DNA of 5,003 nucleotides. Source: a bacterium (GTDB lineage Bacteria > Fidelibacterota > UBA2242). The stretch covers positions 1 to 5,003 of the forward strand of contig JAHIOG010000068.1 in assembly GCA_018895675.1 (NCBI GenBank), given 5' to 3'. The notes under the pieces were generated by a model. The model worked only from the letters and a program-made list of their open reading frames with translations. It did no database searches and was not told the origin of the DNA. The translations under genes and the position numbers were made by a program. Shown one piece after another: positions 1 through 5,003 of the stretch. Position 1 is the first letter of the stretch. Every line of letters begins with the position of its first letter.

Positions 1-402
1 AAACTTCCCGGAATCGGTCCTGTAAAAGCTAAAGCTATTATAGATTATCGTGAGAGCATTGGAAAATTTGAATCTTTAAATGAAATCAGCAAAGTAAAGG
101 GAATCGGTAAAGAGACTGTGGCAAAACTAGAACCTTATCTGGAAATAGTAGGAGATTCAGCCAAAGTAAAATCTTCTCTAGATTCGGAAGGAGAAAAGGC
201 AATTACTTCAAAGATAAATATCAATACTGCTTCTTTAAATGAACTTACTTTATTGCCGGGTATTGGTGAGAAGAAAGCACAGGCAATTATTAAATACAGA
301 GAGGAAGTGGGAGATTTTAAAACTAAAGATGAAATAAAGAACGTGAAAGGAATTGGCGATGGCATTTATAAAAAAATAAAGCGTAAAATCGAGGTAAAAT
401 AG
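1..402 (+). CDS. ComEA-like helix-hairpin-helix DNA-binding protein, 3' part
   Basis: The reading frame is open from base 1 to the TAG at 400-402, so the true start lies upstream of the window; a GTG at 118 is only an internal codon. The visible 133 residues hold two copies of the ComEA-type helix-hairpin-helix module. The first is partial and begins with LPGIGPVKAKAIIDYRE, then KVKGIGKETVAKL. The second is complete, with INTAS, LLPGIGEKKAQAIIKYRE and NVKGIGDGIYKKIKRK. The paired GIG hairpins contact the DNA backbone without sequence specificity. In ComEA such modules bind incoming DNA during natural transformation, but similar tandem modules occur in uncharacterised exported proteins. The N-terminal anchor that would separate these options is outside the window. 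The tail is strongly basic. There is no sign of co-transcription with the restriction gene, which starts about 280 bases later. Confidence 0.88.
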   Translation, partial: KLPGIGPVKAKAIIDYRESIGKFESLNEISKVKGIGKETVAKLEPYLEIVGDSAKVKSSLDSEGEKAITSKININTASLNELTLLPGIGEKKAQAIIKYREEVGDFKTKDEIKNVKGIGDGIYKKIKRKIEVK

Positions 403-663
403 AAGGTAAAGAAAATTTCGCTTCTGATAGAACTTTAGTAAAATTGTTGTGTAGTAGTTATGATTTTACGCTTTGTATATATCAAAAATGCTAACACTGC
501 TTGGAGATAACGCCTTGATTTGTTCAATGAATTTAGATCTTCACGATATTGACCCTCGTTCCAAAGGAACTCGGAGTATCTTATGTGTCGTCCTATCGAT
601 ACAAAAAAGAATATACAAAATCAGTATCAAATATTAAATTACCAAGTGTCATGATCTACTAAT
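403..663. other. Gene-poor spacer with a short hairpin
   Basis: This 261-base stretch separates the ComEA-like gene from the restriction gene. I see no convincing gene. A 49-codon ATG frame at 488-637 has no Shine-Dalgarno site and no recognisable similarity. An antisense stretch over about 430-620 is open but lacks an ATG. The clearest structure is GTTCC-AAA-GGAAC at 558-570, extended imperfectly by CTC / CTCGG on its flanks. It has no T-run after it, so it is not a typical intrinsic terminator. TATCGATA at 594-601 is a small palindrome. The promoter of the restriction gene should lie here, but no clear -35/-10 pair stands out. Confidence 0.5.
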
Positions 664-902
664 TTGAAGAAGGTAAAACAACAAATGAATGAATTCCCAC
701 AAAACCCGTTTCAGATACTTGATCCGAATGTCCGCTGGGCTCCTTCACAGGATGATCTGTTTCAAAAGGCGTATGAACAACTTATTCCGCCATTGGTATA
801 TAAAATTCGCCTGGCTGTGAAAGAATGGCGGGACAGTGATTATTCAGGAGCATCGGATACGACAAAAGCACTATTGCACTTCTGGTTCAAACCCGATGGG
901 CA

Positions 903-993
903 CCTGCCTGCGCCAAGCAGAGCGCCTGTCTGCGTCTACCTGTGCGTATCCGCACGCAGACAGGTGCACCGCACAGGCAGGCGGCAGGCAGGC
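903..993 (+). repeat. Palindromic element copy 1 (long element nested in a short one)
   Basis: The outer parts, 903-923 and 983-993, begin CCTGCCTGCGCC and end GGCAGGCAGG, like the two halves of the short element seen at 2338-2370 and 3307-3339. Between them, 924-982 is a 59-base long element. Its first 44 bases (924-967) are identical to 2864-2907. The main stem pairs 925-935 with 954-964; an inner GTGCG/CGCAC hairpin lies at 942-955. The whole is translated in frame as a Cys/Arg-rich insert after KPDGH and before the conserved YYFAQREAIE segment, a region that is variable in relatives. There is no stop codon in the frame used. Confidence 0.88.
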
Positions 994-2337
994 AAAAAAA
1001 ACGGCAATGTTTTTCAATACTATTTTGCCCAACGGGAAGCGATTGAATCAATCATTTATCTGTATGAAATTGCTAAAGCCAAAGATAAATATGAACTCAT
1101 GCGCTTTGATTCATCTGGCAGAATCAGCACGGGTATGTTTCCCGAATCCTAGTCGAGATACGTTATTAAAATGGCGACAGGAACAGGTAAGACAAAGGTA
1201 TTAAGCCTTGCTTTGGCTTGGTCGTATTTTCATAAACTCTATGAACCAGAATCCGACCTTTCCAGAAACTTTCTTATTATTGCCCCTAATATCATCGTAT
1301 TAAATCGTTTGCGTAAAGATTTTGATGATTTCAAAATTTTTAAACAAGATCCATTGATTCCAGAAAACGGATATTTCGACCGAGACTGGCAGAATGACTT
1401 CCATATGACGTTGCATATTCAGGATGAATTGAAACCGATTACCGAAGAAGGCAATCTGTTCCTTACCAATATTCACCGCGTCTATCTTAATGAAGATAAA
1501 GAGCCGTCGCTGGAAGAAGAATTTCTCGGCAAAAAGCCCGCCCCCGATGCGGATACGTCCAAAGGCATGGATTTGGAAAAAGTGCTGCGCAGTAATAAAA
1601 TCAAAGACCTGGTGGTGATGAACGACGAGGCGCACCATATTCACGATGAAAATATGCAGTGGTTCAAAAGCATTGAAGATATCAACAATCATTTGAAACT
1701 GAAACAGGGCAAGGGAATTTCCCTGCAAGTGGACAACACCGCCACGCCCAAACACAATAAGGGCGCTATATTTGTGCAAACCGTGTGCGACTATCCGCTG
1801 GTGGAAGCCATCAAACAAAGAATTGTCAAATCGCCTGTATTACCCGATGAGGCGTCGCGGGCAAAATTGAGCGAAAAGACGTCATCGGAATTTGTGGAAC
1901 GTTACAAAGACTACATTCATCTGGGCTATATCGAATGGAAAAAGCAGTTTGACGAACTGAAAAGCCAGAAAACGCCGATTCTGTTTGTGATGACGCTGAA
2001 TACCAAGGAAGCCAATCAGACCAAAGATTTTCTGGAAGCCAATTATCCCGAATTTAAAAATTCCGTTTTGCTCATCCATACTAAAAAAAGCGGTGAAATA
2101 TCGGAAAGCACAGGATCCAAGCGAGACAAGGAAGAACTGGAACAACTGCGCAAAGATGCGGATGCGATTGATGAAGATGCGTCGCCTTACAAAGCCGTGG
2201 TGTCGGTGATGATGCTGCGGGAAGGCTGGGATGTTAAGAATGTAATGACCATTGTGGGACTGCGCCCGTATGGTTCGCCCGCCAAAATCCTGCCCGAATA
2301 AACGCTAGGCAGGGGCTTGCGCAAAATGTTCGGTATG

Positions 2338-2370
2338 CCTGCCTGCGCCGCAAACGTCGCGGCAGGCAGG
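2338..2370 (+). repeat. Palindromic element copy 2 (short family)
   Basis: A 33-base element with arms CCTGCCTGC (2338-2346) and GCAGGCAGG (2362-2370), extended by CCGC / GCGG towards the loop. It is read as PACAANVAAGR, inserted between RKMFG just after helicase motif VI and EVKEELVVVGTPAF. A length of 33 preserves the frame. Its sequence matches copy 4 in both arms and differs in the loop. Confidence 0.85.
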
Positions 2371-2863
2371 GAGGTGAAAGAAGAACTGGTGGTGGTAGGC
2401 ACGCCCGCCTTTATAGAATTTGTGGAATCCATTAAAACCGAGGGCGTGGAATTCGGTTATCGCCCTATGGGTGAGACAAGCAAATCCCGCAACCCGATTA
2501 TTGTTGAAATCGACAGCGACAATGAAAAAAAGGATCTGGATAAACTGGATATTCCGATTCCTGTGTTGTCCCCGCGTATCCATCGGGATTATAAAAATCT
2601 GGAGGATATTCAGGTTGACGCCATGCACGTCGCCCCTGTTCCCTTAAAACAATTCAGTGAAAATGAACTGAAGGAAATTGTCTTCACCGATATTGACGGA
2701 AAGTTTTCACATAAAATCGAGTTTACCAATACCCTACCCGATTACCGCAACGTGGTCGGCTTTTTTACGCAAGCCATTCTCAAAGAAAGCCGACTGGTGA
2801 GCGGGTTCAATATTCTTTATCCCAAAGTTGAAAAGTTTATTCGGCACAAATTGTTTGGCAAAA

Positions 2864-2922
2864 GCCTGTCTGCGTCTACCTGTGCGTATCCGCACGCAGA
2901 CAGGTGCGACGCACAGGCAGGC
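2864..2922 (+). repeat. Palindromic element copy 3 (long family, 59 bases)
   Basis: The main stem pairs CCTGTCTGCGT (2865-2875) with ACGCAGACAGG (2894-2904). A second pair, CCTGTGCGT (2879-2887) with ACGCACAGG (2909-2917), is interleaved with it. Small hairpins GTGCG-TATC-CGCAC (2882-2895) and GTGC-GAC-GCAC (2904-2914) are alternatives. GC is 39 of 59 bases, well above the surrounding gene. It is translated as LSASTCAYPHADRCDAQAG between RHKLFGK and VNIEDPNILRNLSE, two segments that are nearly adjacent in relatives as I recall them. Confidence 0.9.
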
Positions 2923-3306
2923 GTGAACATTGAAGACCCTAATATTTTAAGGAATCTTTCCGAAGTGGAGGCAAAACAGACCCTATACGGCGCATTCAAA
3001 AAAGCCATCGATGAACTGACCATCAAAGACAAAGGTTCCGCTCAAATCAAGAATTTTATTTCCCTGCGCAAAGCCAAACCGCTGGTGGCTAATAACCAAC
3101 CCTATCTGGTGGCGCAGAAAAGCGTGTTCAATAAAATCATCGGGGATAGTCAGTTTGAACTGGAATTCGCCGCCTTTCTTGAAAACTGCCCGGATATTAT
3201 TTCCTTTGCCAAAAATTACCAGACGCTCAATTTCAAAATCGAATACCAGGGTGAGGATGGCAATATCCATGAGTTTTCCCCCGATTTCCTGATTAAAAAA
3301 ACCGAA

Positions 3307-3339
3307 CCTGCCTGCGCCGCGGGCGACGCGGCAGGCAGG
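3307..3339 (+). repeat. Palindromic element copy 4 (short family)
   Basis: A 33-base element with arms CCTGCCTGC (3307-3315) and GCAGGCAGG (3331-3339), extended by CCGC / GCGG. It is read in the same frame as copy 2, as PACAAGDAAGR. It lies in the loop between the strand bearing the catalytic Asp (SPDFLIK) and the strand bearing ExK (IAETKGR) of the nuclease domain, adding about 11 residues between two active-site strands. Confidence 0.85.
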
Positions 3340-3435
3340 CAGGAGATTTACATTGCCGAAACCAAAGGCAGAGAGGATTTGGACGATGTGCGGAAAATAA
3401 AACGGCTGCAAATCTGGTGTAATGATGTAAATGTA

Positions 3436-3500
3436 GCCTGTCTGCGTCTACCTGCGCCGTTGGCACGGCAGACAGGTGCGGTTCGCCCGCACAGGCAGGC
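3436..3500 (+). repeat. Palindromic element copy 5 (long family, 65 bases, variant centre)
   Basis: The element begins with the 19 bases shared with copies 1 and 3 and ends CGCACAGGCAGGC as they do, but has a different centre and is 6 bases longer than copy 3. The main stem pairs CCTGTCTGC (3437-3445) with GCAGACAGG (3468-3476). The inner hairpin is GCCGT-TGGC-ACGGC (3456-3469), and a further hairpin GTGCGG / CCGCAC lies at 3476-3492. It is translated as CLRLPAPLARQTGAVRPHRQ, a third frame relative to copies 1 and 3, between WCNDVNVA and RQYIPLYVKQEKWEKY at the C terminus of the nuclease domain. Confidence 0.87.
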
Positions 3501-3681
3501 CCAAAGCGAGCGTCAATATATTCCATTGTATGTGAAACAGGAAAAGTGGGAAAAATATTTAAAAGATGTAAAAGCATTTAATGATGTTGTTAAATTGTTT
3601 AAATTACAGTAAATAATATGGATGATTACTATTTCATTAGGCTCAATAAAAAAAACCGGTTCTTAAGGAAAGGATAAAAAT

Positions 3682-3687
3682 AAAGGA
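3682..3687 (+). promoter_or_regulatory. Ribosome binding site of the BrnT-like gene
   Basis: AAAGGA lies 7 bases before ATG 3695. The same hexamer precedes the antitoxin start, which supports both start choices. Confidence 0.7.
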
Positions 3688-3694
3688 ATAGATA

Positions 3695-3973
3695 ATGTTG
3701 CTTTTTGAATGGGACGCAAATAAAGCTAAAAGAAATATAAAAATTCATGGAATTACTTTTGATGAGGCATGCACATCATTTAAAGATACTCTTTCTCTAA
3801 CCATTTATGATCCGTTACATTCGAAGGAAGAGGAGCGCTTCATTCTAATTGGCAATTCAATTAAGAATCGTCTTTTAGTTGTAATTTTTACAGAGCGAGG
3901 AGATAATATTCGTATCATAAGCACAAGAAAAGCAAATAAAAATGAAAGGAAATATTATGAAAAAAATGCATAA
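3695..3973 (+). CDS. brnT: BrnT-family toxin
   Basis: A 92-residue protein of the usual BrnT length. The N terminus FEWDANKAKRNIKIHGI followed by TFDEA and a central ERFILIGNS is the family signature. Next come the strand LLVVIFTERGDNIRIIS and the basic end STRKANKNERKYYE, typical of this RelE-like ribonuclease fold. BrnT cleaves RNA and arrests growth until neutralised by its antitoxin, and the BrnTA complex represses its own promoter; that is family knowledge, not shown here. The gene overlaps the next one by 17 bases, the toxin-first order usual for brnTA. It sits between a broken restriction gene and its methyltransferase, where it may add to the stability of the island. An AACCGGTT palindrome at 3654-3661 upstream is a possible but unproven operator. 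Confidence 0.9.
   Translation: MLLFEWDANKAKRNIKIHGITFDEACTSFKDTLSLTIYDPLHSKEEERFILIGNSIKNRLLVVIFTERGDNIRIISTRKANKNERKYYEKNA
3945..3950 (+). promoter_or_regulatory. Ribosome binding site of the antitoxin, inside brnT
   Basis: AAAGGA lies 6 bases before ATG 3957 and within the toxin coding sequence. It favours ATG 3957 over the upstream in-frame ATG 3942, which has no such site. Confidence 0.65.
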
Positions 3974-4193
3974 TGACCCTGATATGTTAGAAGAATACGA
4001 TTTTAGTAAAGGTGTTAAGGGTAAATATTCCCGGAGATACGCTAAAGGGACAAATGTTGTGGTGATAGAACCGGACGTAGTAAAATATTTTCCTGATCAT
4101 GATGCTGTTAATGAAGCCTTGCGATCATTAGCTACAATTATTGAAAAGCAGGGAAAAAAATCTTATAAAACAAATATTCAGGTTAACAGTTAA
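3957..4193 (+). CDS. BrnA-like / CopG-type antitoxin
   Basis: A 78-residue protein from ATG 3957; an earlier ATG at 3942 would add five residues but has no ribosome site. The segment EEYDFSKGVKGKYSRRYAKGTNVVVIEPDVV is characteristic of a group of small antitoxins found next to BrnT. The strand TNVVVIEPD followed by VNEALRSLATII fits a ribbon-helix-helix DNA-binding fold, in which the strand reads DNA and the acidic N-terminal part probably contacts the toxin. The 17-base overlap with brnT implies translational coupling. The expected role is to neutralise BrnT and repress the shared promoter. I leave the symbol empty because this group differs in sequence from the original BrnA. Confidence 0.8.
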   Translation: MKKMHNDPDMLEEYDFSKGVKGKYSRRYAKGTNVVVIEPDVVKYFPDHDAVNEALRSLATIIEKQGKKSYKTNIQVNS

Positions 4194-4225
4194 ATAATTT
4201 CAAATCTTGAATTTTAAAGATCAGC

Positions 4226-4295
4226 CACAAAGTTCACCAGGAATCCACAAAGGAAACAGAGTTTTTTACTTTGTGCCTTCTTTGTGTACTTTGTG
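4226..4295. repeat. Imperfect intergenic inverted repeat (CACAAAGT type)
   Basis: CACAAAGTTCAC at 4226-4237 pairs, with one mismatch, with GTGTACTTTGTG at 4284-4295. Between them, CCACAAAGGAAACAGAG and ACTTTGTGCCTTCTTTGTG carry the same CACAAAG / CTTTGTG words in both orientations, so the region can fold in several registers. It fills most of the 132-base spacer before the methyltransferase gene. It has the look of a dispersed intergenic repeat rather than a terminator, since no T-run follows the final arm. Confidence 0.6.
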
Positions 4296-4325
4296 AAATT
4301 TAAAATAAAAAACTGGAACTATAAA

Positions 4326-5003
4326 ATGAACCTTTTAAATCTAACCGAAAAAGAAAAACAACAAATCCTTGACTCTATCAAAGAAGGCAGAGCCCTGCCT
4401 AAAGAATATGTTTATAAACTATACGCCGATGACGAGGACGTTTTCCTGTTCTGGAACGGACGCAATGAAACCGTAATCAATGCGGCGCTGCCCTTTCATT
4501 CCATTGAACATATTGACGAACCGCGCCAGGAGGCATACCCCGTAGGCATAACCGACAACCTGTTCGCCACCGATTTACAGGGCAGGCAACTTAAAGGCTG
4601 GACCAATAAACTAATCTGGGGCGATAACAGGCTGATTCTCTCTTCGCTGGTGAACGGGCCGCTGCGGGAAGAAATTGAAAAACAGGGCGGATTGAAACTG
4701 ATTTACATTGACCCGCCTTTTGCCGTGGGCGCCGATTTTTCTTACAACATTACAGTGAACGGCGAGGATGTGACAAAGCAGCAGTCCATTATTGAAGAAA
4801 TAGCCTACCGCGACACCTGGGGACGAGGCATTTCATCCTATCTTTCCATGATGTATGAACGACTGAAACTGATGCACCAATTGCTGGCCGAGGATGGGAG
4901 TATTTATGTACATTGTGATTATAGAATTAGTTCATTTATAAAAATATTGATAGATGAAATTTTTGGTGTAATTAATTATAAGAATGAGATTATATGGGCA
5001 TAT
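4326..5003 (+). CDS. Type III-like adenine DNA methyltransferase (Mod), 5' part
   Basis: The frame is open from ATG 4326 to the window edge, giving 226 codons of a larger gene. The N terminus (MNLLNLTEKEKQQILDS) and NKLIWGDNRLILSSL are typical of Mod subunits. LIYIDPPF, with the catalytic DPPF at residues 129-132, is motif IV of amino-methyltransferases. SYLSMMYERLKLMHQLL and EDGSIYVHCDYR follow as in the beta class. The product should methylate adenine at N6 in its recognition site and so protect the host from the partner nuclease at 685-3612. Motif I (FxGxG) and the rest of the target-recognition region lie beyond the window. The ribosome site is weak (GGAAC at 4315-4319). Composition drops sharply to AT-rich after about 4910 without breaking the frame. 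Confidence 0.9.
   Translation, partial: MNLLNLTEKEKQQILDSIKEGRALPKEYVYKLYADDEDVFLFWNGRNETVINAALPFHSIEHIDEPRQEAYPVGITDNLFATDLQGRQLKGWTNKLIWGDNRLILSSLVNGPLREEIEKQGGLKLIYIDPPFAVGADFSYNITVNGEDVTKQQSIIEEIAYRDTWGRGISSYLSMMYERLKLMHQLLAEDGSIYVHCDYRISSFIKILIDEIFGVINYKNEIIWAY

Larger units (their letters stand above)
685..3612 (+). pseudogene. Type III-like restriction subunit (SF2 helicase + PD-(D/E)XK nuclease), interrupted by two stops
   Basis: Three consecutive open segments share one frame and together match one restriction/helicase protein of about 975 residues, resembling the BPTD_3080-type family as I recall it. Counting from ATG 685: AQREAIE near residue 115, Walker A ATGTGKT near 163 (1171 on), DEAH at 314 (1624-1635), TATP at 352 (1738-1749), motif V REGWDV near 513, and motif VI TLGRGLR directly after codon 539. 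The C terminus carries a PD-(D/E)XK nuclease: SPDFLIK with D at 867, then ETKGR with E 892 and K 894. Such proteins translocate on and cut DNA lacking the partner methylation. TAG at 1150-1152 falls where relatives have Trp of WPRYVIKMATG. TAA at 2299-2301 replaces the Gln of motif VI. There are no frameshifts. ATG 685 is preferred over TTG 664 because AAGAAGG (667-673) precedes it. Reinitiation at ATG 1171 and TTG 2317 could give fragments, but each lacks essential motifs. Sequencing error remains possible. Five palindromic elements are embedded in frame. Confidence 0.85.

Noticed and set aside
430..622. An antisense open stretch over the first spacer with a protein-like composition
   Set aside because: It has no ATG and begins right after a TGA. 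I recognise no family.
488..637. A 49-codon ATG frame in the first spacer
   Set aside because: It has no ribosome site and no recognisable motif, and chance frames of this length are common in AT-rich DNA.
836..1204. A 122-codon frame overlapping the restriction gene
   Set aside because: It is a shadow frame. The conserved residues (AQREAIE, then Walker A) are in the other frame, and its apparent length comes partly from the stop-free palindromic element.
1150..2301. Stop codons read as amino acids by an altered genetic code
   Set aside because: TAG and TAA both also end other genes here (402, 3612, 3973, 4193), so reassignment of either is not supported.
903..3500. CRISPR array
   Set aside because: The repeats are hundreds of bases apart, vary in length, and are translated as part of a gene. 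There are no regular spacers.
1300..3577. Several antisense frames of 70-170 codons
   Set aside because: They are mirror images of the restriction gene, whose motifs are clear on the + strand. They show no motifs of their own.
3654..3661. AACCGGTT palindrome before brnT as an operator
   Set aside because: It is only eight bases long with no second copy nearby, so it is recorded as a possibility and not annotated as a site.

Overview
The window is a bacterial chromosome fragment of mostly AT-leaning composition. The taxon cannot be fixed from this sequence. Densely repeated intergenic sequence, Shine-Dalgarno sites of AAAGGA type and the general protein style would suit an environmental lineage around Bacteroidota, Ignavibacteriota or Calditrichota; this is a weak inference. 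All recognisable genes lie on the + strand.

Layout. (1) 1-402: the 3' end of a ComEA-like DNA-binding protein with two helix-hairpin-helix modules. (2) 403-663: a gene-poor spacer with one short hairpin. (3) 685-3612: a long gene for a type III-like restriction subunit (SF2 helicase plus C-terminal PD-(D/E)XK nuclease), one reading frame of about 975 codons interrupted by two in-frame stops, TAG at 1150-1152 and TAA at 2299-2301. There are no frameshifts, so it is annotated as one pseudogene. (4) 3695-4193: an overlapping BrnT toxin / BrnA-like antitoxin pair. (5) 4194-4325: a spacer with an imperfect inverted repeat built on CACAAAGT / ACTTTGTG. (6) 4326 to the end: the 5' part of the partner DNA methyltransferase (Mod-like, DPPF motif), cut by the window edge.

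Together, 3-6 form a restriction-modification island with a toxin-antitoxin pair between the restriction and modification genes. The nuclease/helicase looks disabled, whereas the methyltransferase is open as far as visible, as expected for a system that has lost restriction but kept modification.

The most unusual feature is a set of five GC-rich palindromic elements inserted in frame inside the restriction gene (about 903-993, 2338-2370, 2864-2922, 3307-3339, 3436-3500). There are two families, a short one of about 33 bases and a long one of 59-65 bases. One copy looks like a long element nested in a short one. The long element is read through in all three forward frames in its three copies without a stop. 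This resembles the behaviour of Rickettsia palindromic elements, but the sequence is different as far as I can recall.
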